Made by a program: the position numbers and the translations under genes
The notes under the pieces: generated by a model
Told to the model about the DNA's origin: nothing
What the model saw: the letters and a program-made list of their open reading frames with translations, nothing else
Databases searched by the model: none
Origin: Sphingobacteriaceae bacterium
GTDB taxonomy: Bacteria; Bacteroidota; Bacteroidia; B-17B0; Aurantibacillaceae
Assembly: GCA_947453445.1 (NCBI GenBank)
Contig: CANGGP010000007.1
Location: 17,985 to 81,984 of the forward strand
DNA: 64,000 bases
Reading direction: 5' to 3'
Shown here: in pieces, positions 36,306 to 45,339 of the stretch
Numbering within the stretch: position 1 is the first letter of the stretch
Layout: each line of letters begins with the position of its first letter

Positions 36306-37820
36306 ATGAAAAAAAATTACAAGGCCCAGTACATCTATATTTTATTTTTTGTTGTAACAAGTTTTATAAAAGCCCAATGTACTTTTACAACAGTACCTTA
36401 TTTTGAGAGTTTTTCAGGCATCAGCAATAACAATCAATTGCCTGCTTGTTGGGCGGCCAGCAATTTAAGTAACACCTGTTTAACTTATACTTCAGTACAA
36501 TCACAAAATCGAGTGCCATGCAGTACGGTTGGTTTTGCCAGTTTTTCAAATACTTTGGGTGCGCATTATTTTTACAGCAAAGGCTTATATTTGAACGCCG
36601 GCTTTACGTATTCAGCTTCACTATGGTATTTAACAGAGTATTTTGGTTATACCAATTGGACTGACTTATCTATTTTGTATGGCAGCTCCCAAAGCAGTGT
36701 TGCGTTAAATTCTATTGTGTCGAGTAACGGGGCTGCCATGTCGCCAGCATGTAAACAACTTTCGGGTACTTTCACCGTTGCGAGCTCCGGTGTTTATTAT
36801 ATGGCCATTCGGGCAACATCTAACGGTACTCAGGGTGCCGATTATTTAAGCTGGGATGAGTTTTCAGTTACAGTTCCTTGTCAATTAAATGGCAGTTCAT
36901 TTTCAGTTACAGCTTCTTCCAACACGGTTTGTACCGGTCAGTCACTCACCTTAACAGCCATTGGAAATCCCGGTACAACTTATACTTGGAGCAACGGCTC
37001 AACAGGTTCAGTGATTGTTGTGCAGCCAAATGCAAACACCACCTTTTCAGCACTTGGAAATAACACTGTAACTGCATGTGTGCAAATCAAAACAATTTCA
37101 ATTCAAGTAAAACCAATTCCAATCGTAAGTTTGTTTACCTTGAATTCGAATATTTGTTACGGGCAATCAGTTACACTTATCCCTATTGGCGGCAACACTT
37201 ATTCATGGAGTACCGGCGCCACTTCCAATTCATTGATTGTTAGTCCGAGCGTAACAAGCACTTATACAGTAACAGGCACGAATATCAATAATTGTTCAAG
37301 CACGGCAGTTCAACAAATTAATGTGATTCCTCTGCCCAATCTTACTGTAACGCCATCAAGTACTTTTGCCTGTGCGGGTGACGAACTGCATGTTTCTTTT
37401 GCGGGTGCTCAAACTTATTCTTGGTTTAGCACGGTATCATCTTCTAGCGGCACCATCAACCCAATGGTAAAACAATTTGCCGCCAATGAAAATTTAGTCG
37501 TTACAGGCACTGATCAAAATGGTTGTTCACGCACCATAACATTAACTTTGAATGTAAACGAATGCGCCGGCTTAAACGAAAAAACGCTCGAAAAACGTTT
37601 GTATGTTTTCCCGAATCCAAGTAATGAAATGTTAAACTTGATAGGATTAAACAATAATAGCAGTATTGAAATGTATGATTTAAAGGGACAGTTGGTTTAC
37701 ACTAAAAACACGAACGAGCGTCGTTTAACCATTGATTTAAAAAATTTTGATAAAGGTTTGTATGTTTTACAAATAGTATCAGGTGATGAAAAGGTGGAGA
37801 GAAAGATAATCGTAGAATAA
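36306..37820 (+). CDS. Large T9SS cargo protein, adhesin-like (tandem paralogue 1)
   Basis: 504 residues. Signal peptide ends at FIKAQ. Residues about 25-195 are a jelly-roll/anchor-type domain (CTFTTVPYFESFSGISN). Three PKD/Ig-like repeats follow, each starting with a Cys pair context (VCTGQSLTL, ICYGQSVTL, ACAGDELHV) and having a YxWS core (YTWSNG, YSWSTG, YSWFST). The end is a type A sorting domain: AGLNEKTLEKRLYVFPNP .. IEMYDLKGQLVYT .. DKGLYVLQIVSGDEKVERKIIVE. Surface exposed or secreted. Its neighbour has the same layout. Confidence 0.88.
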   Translation: MKKNYKAQYIYILFFVVTSFIKAQCTFTTVPYFESFSGISNNNQLPACWAASNLSNTCLTYTSVQSQNRVPCSTVGFASFSNTLGAHYFYSKGLYLNAGFTYSASLWYLTEYFGYTNWTDLSILYGSSQSSVALNSIVSSNGAAMSPACKQLSGTFTVASSGVYYMAIRATSNGTQGADYLSWDEFSVTVPCQLNGSSFSVTASSNTVCTGQSLTLTAIGNPGTTYTWSNGSTGSVIVVQPNANTTFSALGNNTVTACVQIKTISIQVKPIPIVSLFTLNSNICYGQSVTLIPIGGNTYSWSTGATSNSLIVSPSVTSTYTVTGTNINNCSSTAVQQINVIPLPNLTVTPSSTFACAGDELHVSFAGAQTYSWFSTVSSSSGTINPMVKQFAANENLVVTGTDQNGCSRTITLTLNVNECAGLNEKTLEKRLYVFPNPSNEMLNLIGLNNNSSIEMYDLKGQLVYTKNTNERRLTIDLKNFDKGLYVLQIVSGDEKVERKIIVE

Positions 37821-37838
37821 TAAATAAAATTTCTTGGC

Positions 37839-39347
37839 ATGAAAATAAAAATCACAATCGGCACTTTTGTTTTAATATTCTTGTTGCTGAGCAAAAGCGT
37901 TTTGTCACAATGCACCTATACAACCGCTGTGCCATACATTGAGAATTTTAATACCGTTTCGGTTACAGGCCAGTTGCCTAGCTGTTGGGCCATCAGCAGT
38001 TTTGGATCATGTTTTACTTTTACGGCGCCGCAAGGTTCGAATTCTGCAGCACGCACAGGTAATCAATTTGCGGCTTTTACAAATTCAGTCGGCTCGCATT
38101 ATTTTTATACAAACGGTGTTTATTTAAACAGATGTGTAAATTATTCAGTGTCTGTTTGGTATTTGGGTGATATAAATGGCAGCACTAACTTCAGCAACCT
38201 TTCAATTTTATTAGGCAATAGTCAAAGCTCTGTTGGCTTAAGCAGTATTGCTTCTACGAGTGCAGCTGTTATTGCCCCAACCTATTCAAATTTATCATCT
38301 ACATTTACTGTTGCCACTAGCGGCATTTATTACTTCGCCATCAAGGCTACCAGTAACGGATCGGTGGGGGCAAATTATTTATCATGGGATGATTTTTCAG
38401 TTGAAGCACCTGCAAGCCTCAATATTTCGCCAATTAATATAGCCATTACACCTTCTATTGTTTGTCCCGGCAGCAGTGCAACTGTTTCGGCAAATGGTAT
38501 TCAAAGTTTTACATGGAATAATGGTGCCAATACAAATTCATTCGTTATTTCGCCAACAGTAACAAGCACCTACAGTGTTTCAGGTACAAACACGATTAAT
38601 GGCTGCATCTATGCTTCTCGAACTGCAAGCATATTTGTTCCGATCCCTTCGTTTTCTATTAACCCTTCCAGCACCTCGCTTTGTGTTGGCACTTCGGTTT
38701 CATTATTGGCTTTTGGCACCAATTCTTTTGTATGGAGTACTGGCATTTCAGGGGCCATTGTGAATATTAGTCCAACAATCAGCACCACCTATTCTGCCAT
38801 CGGTTATAATCAATTTGGTTGTACAAGTACACGAACAGTACAAGTGATTGTTTGGCCATTGCCTTTAATTGTTGCGGTTCCATCAAACACGTTAATTTGT
38901 GCCGGCGATGAAGTTACGCTTACTGTCATTGGGGCCAATACTTATTCATGGTCAAGTACACTTAATTCGCAAACAGGCATTGGTAATCCAATCATCAAGC
39001 AAATGAATCTTGGTGAAAATCTCACTATTTATGGTACCGATTTAAATGGTTGTACAGGCAGAGTCAATGCGAATTTAATCATCAGTCAATGCGCAGGCTT
39101 AAACGAAAAAACGCTCGAAAAACGTTTGTATGTTTTTCCAAATCCATGCAGTGATTATTTAAATTTAATTGGCCTAAATAACAGCACTTCAATTGAAATG
39201 TATGATTTAAAGGGACAGTTGGTATACACTAATAACACGAACGAGCGGCGGTTAACGATTGATTTAAAAAATTTTGATAAAGGTTTGTATGTTTTACAAA
39301 TAGTATCAGGTGATGAAAAGGTAGAGAGAAGAATTATTGTTGAATAA
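37839..39347 (+). CDS. Large T9SS cargo protein, adhesin-like (tandem paralogue 2)
   Basis: 502 residues, 18 nt after its paralogue and coexpressed. The same order: signal peptide ending SVLSQ, N-terminal jelly-roll-like domain, Cys-initiated Ig-like repeats (FTWNNG, FVWSTG, YSWSST), then an almost identical sorting tail (about 76 of the last 84 residues unchanged). The N-terminal parts are clearly more diverged than the tail, so the two probably bind different targets or are evolving under exchange at the tail. Confidence 0.88.
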   Translation: MKIKITIGTFVLIFLLLSKSVLSQCTYTTAVPYIENFNTVSVTGQLPSCWAISSFGSCFTFTAPQGSNSAARTGNQFAAFTNSVGSHYFYTNGVYLNRCVNYSVSVWYLGDINGSTNFSNLSILLGNSQSSVGLSSIASTSAAVIAPTYSNLSSTFTVATSGIYYFAIKATSNGSVGANYLSWDDFSVEAPASLNISPINIAITPSIVCPGSSATVSANGIQSFTWNNGANTNSFVISPTVTSTYSVSGTNTINGCIYASRTASIFVPIPSFSINPSSTSLCVGTSVSLLAFGTNSFVWSTGISGAIVNISPTISTTYSAIGYNQFGCTSTRTVQVIVWPLPLIVAVPSNTLICAGDEVTLTVIGANTYSWSSTLNSQTGIGNPIIKQMNLGENLTIYGTDLNGCTGRVNANLIISQCAGLNEKTLEKRLYVFPNPCSDYLNLIGLNNSTSIEMYDLKGQLVYTNNTNERRLTIDLKNFDKGLYVLQIVSGDEKVERRIIVE

Positions 39348-39370
39348 TGATTGCTAAACGCAAATCGAAT

Positions 39371-40360
39371 CTAAATACCCAACCAAGATTTGGCACTTAA
39401 GCCCATTATTTTTTCTTTTTCAATTTCAGAAATAGGCGCACTACGCACCAATTCGCCGGGAATGGCTTCACCCAAAGGAAAAGGATAATCGCTGCCTTGC
39501 ATTACTTTGTCGGCGCCAACCAAATCAATAATGTATTGCAGCATTTTGTGGTCACAAACATGTGAATCAACCCAAAATTTCCCCAAATAATTTTTTGGAT
39601 TGTGGGCATTATCAATGGCCACTAAATCAGGGCGACAATCCCAGCCATGTTCAATGCGTGAAATGGTGGGCAAAAACGAACCACCACCATGCGCAAAACA
39701 CACTTTAAGCTTTTTATATTTTTCGAACACACCACCAAATATCATGCTGCAAATGGCGCGACTAATTTCGGCCGGCATACCTACCAACCAAGGCAACCAA
39801 TATTTATTCATGTGCTCTTGGCCCATCATTTGCCAAGGGTGCACCAATATTGCAGCGTTTAAACTTTCACAAGCCGCAAAAAATTCATCAAATTGAATTT
39901 CATTAAGGTTGAGGTTGTTGATATTGCTGCCAATTTGAATGCCTTTAAAACCGTTGTGCATGCAACGTTCAAGTTCTTGAATGGCAAGTTTGGTATCTTG
40001 CATCGGCACAGTTGCTAAGCCAATAAATTTATCCTGGTGCTTATTCACCGTTTGTGCAATGTCGTCGTTTAAAAATTGACTTACTTGCAAACAATCATTT
40101 GCCTTTGCCCAGTAACTAAACATCACGGGAATCGTACAAATCACCTGCATGTCGGCCTTGTGTTCTTTCATTTGTTGAATTCGCACATCAGCATCCCAGC
40201 AATTGGCTTCAATTTCTCTGAAGCGTTTATTGCCTTGCATCATCCAAGCTTTGCCTTCGGTATGATGATCTAATGTGATAAAATCACCATACCCAAACTT
40301 CTTGGCAAAATCAGGCACATTTTTCGGAATGATGTGGGTATGTGTATCAATCGTAAACAT
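39371..40360 (-). CDS. Amidohydrolase family 2 protein, ACMSD-like
   Basis: About 329 residues from ATG 40360 (MFTIDTHTHIIPKN). Metal ligands are visible: HTH in THTHIIP, His in ILVHPWQMMG, His in VCFAHGGGSF, and Asp in GSDYPFPLGE. The pattern and length match 2-amino-3-carboxymuconate-6-semialdehyde decarboxylase of tryptophan/kynurenine degradation, but other decarboxylases share the fold. No other kynurenine genes are adjacent. The start overlaps the stop of the lipoprotein gene by one base (TAATG). Confidence 0.85.
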   Translation of the reverse strand: MFTIDTHTHIIPKNVPDFAKKFGYGDFITLDHHTEGKAWMMQGNKRFREIEANCWDADVRIQQMKEHKADMQVICTIPVMFSYWAKANDCLQVSQFLNDDIAQTVNKHQDKFIGLATVPMQDTKLAIQELERCMHNGFKGIQIGSNINNLNLNEIQFDEFFAACESLNAAILVHPWQMMGQEHMNKYWLPWLVGMPAEISRAICSMIFGGVFEKYKKLKVCFAHGGGSFLPTISRIEHGWDCRPDLVAIDNAHNPKNYLGKFWVDSHVCDHKMLQYIIDLVGADKVMQGSDYPFPLGEAIPGELVRSAPISEIEKEKIMGLSAKSWLGI

Positions 40361-41571
40361 TATTTCAATGGTGTTTTTTTGATTGAATAAATCAGCAAAT
40401 CTTTTTTCAATGCCCAATGGTAACCCAAGTGGAAAGGTAAATCAGGTATCGATGCGCTGTCGGTTTGAAAGGCCTTTACAATGCCGGTTTGCAGCTGTAA
40501 ATAAGGGAAATCTTTTACAGGTTGGGTATAACGTCCGTATAATTTAATGTCGAATTCTTTTGTTTTTTCAATGTCGTTATAAGGAATGCCGGTGTCATCT
40601 TCCAAAACATAATTGCTGTTTTTTAAAATGAGTTTTTTCATATTCGTCATAAAATTCGCATGCAATAAATAAGATGCGCTTTTAATATACGTAACCGATT
40701 TTTTTGTTTGCTCATTAATGAATTTATAAAACACCGTTGAATCATTAAAATATTGATTACTCACATCGTACTTAAAATAATAGATGGTTTTAATCATGTT
40801 GTTTTTTGAACAGGTAATTTTTACGCCCATAGGCTTTACTTTTGCGTTGTAGGCTTGTTCAACCAAGCCGGTATTTTGTTTACTTAAAAATTTAATATCG
40901 ATTATTTTATGTCCTGTTTTGGTGATGAAGAAACTTAACACTGGCAATAAACCATTTACTTTTTCCTGTTGAAAATCACGCAACATATAAGATGTTATGA
41001 AATAACTTTTCTGAAAAATATCGGTTAATGATTTTTGAAAGTCTTGGGCATAGTCTAATGCATCGGCACCTTTGAATTTATAGATGTTCGGCAAACTACC
41101 AATGGGTTCCAATCCCAACATGATAATTTTATCAGCATTTGGGAAAAAACAGTTGGCGGTTAAAAAATCAGGACCCGAAAATGGATAAAATACTGTTTTG
41201 CAATTTTGATTCGGTGCCGCTAATTCTTTATCTCGCCAAGCGCCCATTTTGTTTAATCGGGTATGTTCAATTTTTTTCCAATTGTCGTTGATGAAAGTTT
41301 TGTTGTTTTTCCAGGCCAATGTGTCGAATAAATAATTGAGTGAATTGGTGCTATCGTCAATACCGCCCAAAATGGAAGCGATTTCGTTAAACATAGGGCC
41401 ATTTAATACAGGCGCAGTTTTCGGAAGTTTTTTAAGACTGTCTTTTTGAACGATGATGGTGTCAACTTTTGTTTTGCTGCTGTCACTGCTTGTGTTTACT
41501 TGACCACATGATTCTAAAAAAGCGCTGATAATAAATAGAAAAATAAAATTTTGGTACTTCATTGTGTTCAC
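40360..41571 (-). CDS. Large lipoprotein of unknown function
   Basis: 403 residues with a lipobox LESC at about residue 22. A stretch of acidic and Ser residues follows (VNTSSDSSKTKVDTI). The region GADALDYAQDFQKSLTDIF and two aromatic blocks have no match I recognise. It is followed by ACMSD and preceded after 15 nt by the serine hydrolase on the same strand; the three probably form one transcript. Confidence 0.7.
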   Translation of the reverse strand: MNTMKYQNFIFLFIISAFLESCGQVNTSSDSSKTKVDTIIVQKDSLKKLPKTAPVLNGPMFNEIASILGGIDDSTNSLNYLFDTLAWKNNKTFINDNWKKIEHTRLNKMGAWRDKELAAPNQNCKTVFYPFSGPDFLTANCFFPNADKIIMLGLEPIGSLPNIYKFKGADALDYAQDFQKSLTDIFQKSYFITSYMLRDFQQEKVNGLLPVLSFFITKTGHKIIDIKFLSKQNTGLVEQAYNAKVKPMGVKITCSKNNMIKTIYYFKYDVSNQYFNDSTVFYKFINEQTKKSVTYIKSASYLLHANFMTNMKKLILKNSNYVLEDDTGIPYNDIEKTKEFDIKLYGRYTQPVKDFPYLQLQTGIVKAFQTDSASIPDLPFHLGYHWALKKDLLIYSIKKTPLK

Positions 41572-41586
41572 GATTGAATTGGCTGA

Positions 41587-42849
41587 TTATGGCTGGTTAT
41601 AAAATTTAAAAGAATCTAAATTGGGTAAATATTTCTTTTTTCGGTTTTTTTCAAAACGGTACAAAGCTAAACTTAATTCTTTTAAAAATGGCAATCCGAT
41701 GGTATCATATTCGTAATTACCGCTGCCAAAACTGTTCCTTTTATTGGTGTAAATCACACAACTGAGCATAAATTCGGTATTTGTTCTAAAATCAACAATG
41801 TAGGCACAGTCAATTTGAAAGCCATAGGCCCGCCCCACAATATTAAAAATTCGCAGGCTGTCGCTGTTGATGTGTTTGGTGCTTCCTCCGTAAATAAAAT
41901 ACTTTTTAAATGAATCGTAAAAAAAGCTGGTGTCGTATTTAGGGTAGTCGCTTTCTTTTGGATACATGCCCAAATATTTCATTAAAAAAAGTTGGTCGTT
42001 TTTACTGATTTTATAGCGGTCTTTCAAAGGCACCTGCTCAATAAATACAAGGTTTTTAAGGCTTTGGTGTATCATGTTAAGCGATAGATAATTCGATTTT
42101 GTGAAATCTTTTTTCTGTGAAACCACTTTTTTCTTTTTACCGTAAATGTTTCGTCCCAATAACATCACCTTAAACCTAGGTTCAAAATCACTGAGCAATG
42201 AATCGGCGGCTTGACGGTAAATGCTTTCGCCTTTATCGTTCACAAAACTAACGGGGTTGTAATATCTGTTACCGCGGCCAACACAAGCAGCATCGAGGCG
42301 ATGCACAATGCGCGCGCTCGGATGTCCTAATTCAGCGAAACGACTGTTGATTTCTTTCGGATTTACAAACTCGAAAACCCTGCTAAAGGCATTGTTATCG
42401 CTCACCAAAAACATTTTTTTGATATAATGTTCTATGCTTGGTTTACCGTTTTGAGCACTTGAATCGAACCAAATTTTTTTCTGACAAATATTGGCGCTAT
42501 CGGTAATCATGTATGTTTCGCGATCAAGACCCGGAATGTCTAATTGATTAATTTTTTCGAGCGCAAAAATAGAGGTGGGTAATTTTACAGTACTGGCCGG
42601 ATAAAAATAATTATTGCTGTCTAAAGCGTAATTGTAGTTTTTAAACGTGGCTACATTCTTACTGTCGCGGTTAATTTGGGTGTAAATGATTTGTACTTTA
42701 TACTTTTTTTTCGCCTGCGCTGTTTTTTTTAAAAATTTATCGGATTTAATAATTGAATCGATTGGGTTTTTGTTTTTTTGAGCGCGCAAAGAAAGGTTGC
42801 TAAGGCAAATGATTAAAACAATTAATCGAAAAGAAGAAATGAAATGCAC
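41587..42849 (-). CDS. Class A beta-lactamase-like serine hydrolase
   Basis: 420 residues with a signal peptide (ending LRAQ). Catalytic motifs: SxxK as STVK at 86-89 in YPASTVKLP, SDN at 150-152 in LVSDNNAF, and a possible KTG-equivalent in YGGSTKH near 325. The long C-terminal portion is unusual for a beta-lactamase; a PBP-like or peptidase role is as likely as drug hydrolysis. I see no omega-loop ExxLN. Confidence 0.8.
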   Translation of the reverse strand: MHFISSFRLIVLIICLSNLSLRAQKNKNPIDSIIKSDKFLKKTAQAKKKYKVQIIYTQINRDSKNVATFKNYNYALDSNNYFYPASTVKLPTSIFALEKINQLDIPGLDRETYMITDSANICQKKIWFDSSAQNGKPSIEHYIKKMFLVSDNNAFSRVFEFVNPKEINSRFAELGHPSARIVHRLDAACVGRGNRYYNPVSFVNDKGESIYRQAADSLLSDFEPRFKVMLLGRNIYGKKKKVVSQKKDFTKSNYLSLNMIHQSLKNLVFIEQVPLKDRYKISKNDQLFLMKYLGMYPKESDYPKYDTSFFYDSFKKYFIYGGSTKHINSDSLRIFNIVGRAYGFQIDCAYIVDFRTNTEFMLSCVIYTNKRNSFGSGNYEYDTIGLPFLKELSLALYRFEKNRKKKYLPNLDSFKFYNQP

Positions 42850-42889
42850 GTAGCTAAAAATGAAATATTGTTTTTGGTATGGCGAAAAA

Positions 42890-43240
42890 TTAGTCGATTT
42901 GATTGCGGAGTTGTAATAATTTTTCTTTTATTTTTTGAAGTTTTTCGATCACTTCCATGGTAATTTCGGGCGTTGGTTTTGTTTGCCCGCGCATTTTGAG
43001 TTGTTCTTTAGCGCCTTGTAAAGTAAATCCTTTGTGTTTTACTAAATTTACAATAATGGCAATGTGTTCAATGTCTTTTTTGGTAAATAAACGATTGCCT
43101 TTTTTGTTCTTAATCGGCTTGAGTACTTCAAACTCTTTCTCCCAAAAACGAAGGGTGCTAGCGTTTAATTCAAACATTTGCGACACTTCACTGATGGAGT
43201 AATAAAGTTTATCCGTTTCTTCTTTTTGGCTTATTTCCAT
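42890..43240 (-). CDS. MerR-family transcriptional regulator
   Basis: 116 residues from ATG 43240 (MEISQKEETDKLYYS). The winged helix (LYYSISEVSQMFELNASTLRFWEKEF) and the region after it (RLFTKKDIEHIAIIVNLVKHKGFTLQGAKEQLK) are typical. The C-terminal coiled coil is short with no effector Cys cluster, so the inducer is unknown. Often conserved near cell-envelope genes in the phylum. Confidence 0.9.
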   Translation of the reverse strand: MEISQKEETDKLYYSISEVSQMFELNASTLRFWEKEFEVLKPIKNKKGNRLFTKKDIEHIAIIVNLVKHKGFTLQGAKEQLKMRGQTKPTPEITMEVIEKLQKIKEKLLQLRNQID

Positions 43241-43331
43241 ATAGTTGATTATAATCAATTAAATGTAAATCTTCTGTTAATAAAATCAAGCTATAGTTTT
43301 CAACACAAAATTAAATGATATGAATAAAATG

Positions 43332-43369
43332 AAAAAAGCCATCCGTTTTAAGGGATGGCTTTTTTTTTA
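43332..43369. terminator. Rho-independent terminator after the 43382 lipoprotein gene
   Basis: GCCATCC / GGATGGC stem with A-run and long T-run; able to stop transcription on either strand, here most useful for the minus-strand gene ending at 43382. Confidence 0.85.
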
Positions 43370-43381
43370 ATTCGCATTATT

Positions 43382-44338
43382 TTAAGGCAAGGTTACATTG
43401 TAATCTTTTCCATTTATTGTCACAACGGCATTAAAGTCGCAGGTGCCGCTACCATAGTTGATCAGTCGGGCTGCACGGCCTGCAGGCACGTAGTTAATGG
43501 TACCACTCACAAAAGGGTGACGGTGTGGTTTTAATGGATCGGGTGCGCATTGAAAATCTCTAATTAAATCAGTAGCTGTAGCTGAATAACTTTCGCCTTT
43601 GGCATTGGTGCCGCTGGCGGTACCGTTTAATTTAACTTTTGCTCTCGACCACACGATGGCTTTGTTTTGGCCTCTGTAACAGGTTGAATCGGCTGTGTTT
43701 ATTAATTCTTTTGTTCTGTTGCAGGTCCATGCAATGGTGCCACCACTGTTTGGTTTAATAATACTGATGTTGGCAGCAATCGACCAGGTTAAATTTGTGC
43801 CTGGATTTACGCCGGTTGGAATATTGGTGGAGGTTACGTTGCTAATGGTTTTGTTGCTAATGTTTACAGTATATCCATCTACCACATAATTGGCTGAACT
43901 GATATTTAGTTTAAAGCCCGGGTTTCTATAAAAAATAGCATTATTGGTTGAGCCCGAATAATCGTAAATTAATTTTCCGGTTCTGGTGCGCCCGTCGGCA
44001 CCGGTACAACCTGTTGTGCCAAAATCAACGGTGAATGTTTTTAACCCGCCGCCTGCAGGAATAACTGTGGCACATGGCGCAATGTCGATGCCCCCAACTT
44101 GTGCTTCACCTGCACTACGATAGGTTGTTAACACACTGTTTTCTGAAGCTTGTGCGCCAATGGCTTCAATATCACTGGCGGTATTTTCAGAAACGTTATT
44201 GTCGTTCGCAGTGTTTTGTTCATCATCAGTTGTGGTGGTGGTGTTTGTTTCTTCAGTTTTTTTCTTACAAGAAACAATTGTCATTGTGCCTATTAAAAAA
44301 AGTAAGGCAATGGCTGTTGTGATTTTTGTGATTTTCAT
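43382..44338 (-). CDS. Lipoprotein of unknown function
   Basis: 318 residues. Lipobox IVSC at about 24, then a Thr/Glu-rich linker (KKKTEETNTTTTTDDEQNTAND) and a beta-rich Ser/Thr domain with TGCTGADGRTRTGKLIYDYSG. Family unknown. Ends at a terminator. Confidence 0.75.
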   Translation of the reverse strand: MKITKITTAIALLFLIGTMTIVSCKKKTEETNTTTTTDDEQNTANDNNVSENTASDIEAIGAQASENSVLTTYRSAGEAQVGGIDIAPCATVIPAGGGLKTFTVDFGTTGCTGADGRTRTGKLIYDYSGSTNNAIFYRNPGFKLNISSANYVVDGYTVNISNKTISNVTSTNIPTGVNPGTNLTWSIAANISIIKPNSGGTIAWTCNRTKELINTADSTCYRGQNKAIVWSRAKVKLNGTASGTNAKGESYSATATDLIRDFQCAPDPLKPHRHPFVSGTINYVPAGRAARLINYGSGTCDFNAVVTINGKDYNVTLP

Positions 44339-44404
44339 AACTGTGTGTTTTAATTTAATACTATGATGACTGAATTCAGAAAAGGTTTAATGCCTTTTGA
44401 TATT

Positions 44405-45316
44405 TTAATAATAAAGATAATGAAATTTTATTCCGTGTTGCGCAAAATCAACGGCCGGCGCAGGAAATTTTAAAATGTTAACAACCGAAAAAACTTTTTG
44501 TAGTATCCGACTTTTGGTTTTAATTCGACTCAAATCAACATCAAGACTGAATAAAAAATGCCTTTCTCTATTAAAGGTAATTGGGCTGCCGTGTTCATCG
44601 TAAATTAAAATTTTGTTCTGAATTGCCCCCAACATGCCACTGGCATTATAACCCAAGGCAATGTTAAGCCACTTTGGAAATTTGTTTTGCGTCTTAATAA
44701 AATCAAAAGGATTGCAGGTTAACCAATATGTTTGTCCGTTATAATCTTTCAAAATTTGGGTGCTAGCATTTTTGCCTAATAATGATGGATTGTACTTTGC
44801 CAATCCACTCGAAGCATACGAAAACTTGATTTGAATTTTTTGGCGATCCCAAGAAGCATATTGCGCTACTGCCATTGCACTGCCAATTGCATTCACCATT
44901 TCATCGCCCCACGAAAAACCCCAACCTTTGCTAAATCCATCCATCACTTCAATGCAAGTCATATAGGCAAAACCAATGCTGCCGCCATACAACAACTGTT
45001 GTTTTTTTGAGTAGCCTGCCCATTTAAAGGTGCCCATCATCAAGCGGGCCAATTGATAATTTGTCCAAGTATGCCCAACTTTATCCATTTGTAACCATTC
45101 GGCATTGTCGTTAAAAAAATGAAATTGCCCGGTATTATAGGCTGCGTACCAGGCTTGGTTTAATGACACCAATGATCCAATGGTTAGGGCAGATGCGCCG
45201 GTTGCAACGTAAATTTTTCGTTCTGTAATTTTTTTTGGCGACAAACTATCTACTTGGCAATGGATGTGCAAAGGCCAAGTGAAAATAATAAGCAGAACAA
45301 TGAAATATTTTTGCAT
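44405..45316 (-). CDS. DUF2279 family protein
   Basis: 303 residues from ATG 45316 (MQKYFIVLL). Signal peptide, then the conserved DUF2279 core: YNTGQFHFFNDNAEWLQMDKVGHTWTNYQLARL and GSIGFAYMTCIEVMDGFSKGWGFSWGDEMVNAIGSA, which contain the invariant DKxGH and Glu/Asp residues. Cellular role unknown. TATATTTG lies just before the ATG (45329 to 45322). It follows the ECF operon on the same strand. Confidence 0.85.
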   Translation of the reverse strand: MQKYFIVLLIIFTWPLHIHCQVDSLSPKKITERKIYVATGASALTIGSLVSLNQAWYAAYNTGQFHFFNDNAEWLQMDKVGHTWTNYQLARLMMGTFKWAGYSKKQQLLYGGSIGFAYMTCIEVMDGFSKGWGFSWGDEMVNAIGSAMAVAQYASWDRQKIQIKFSYASSGLAKYNPSLLGKNASTQILKDYNGQTYWLTCNPFDFIKTQNKFPKWLNIALGYNASGMLGAIQNKILIYDEHGSPITFNRERHFLFSLDVDLSRIKTKSRILQKVFSVVNILKFPAPAVDFAQHGIKFHYLYY

Positions 45317-45321
45317 CAAAA

Positions 45322-45329
45322 CAAATATA
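45322..45329 (-). promoter_or_regulatory. -7 element abutting the DUF2279 start codon
   Basis: TATATTTG ends 5 nt before ATG 45316, so the message would have almost no leader. Confidence 0.5.
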
Positions 45330-45339
45330 CTGCCTTAAT

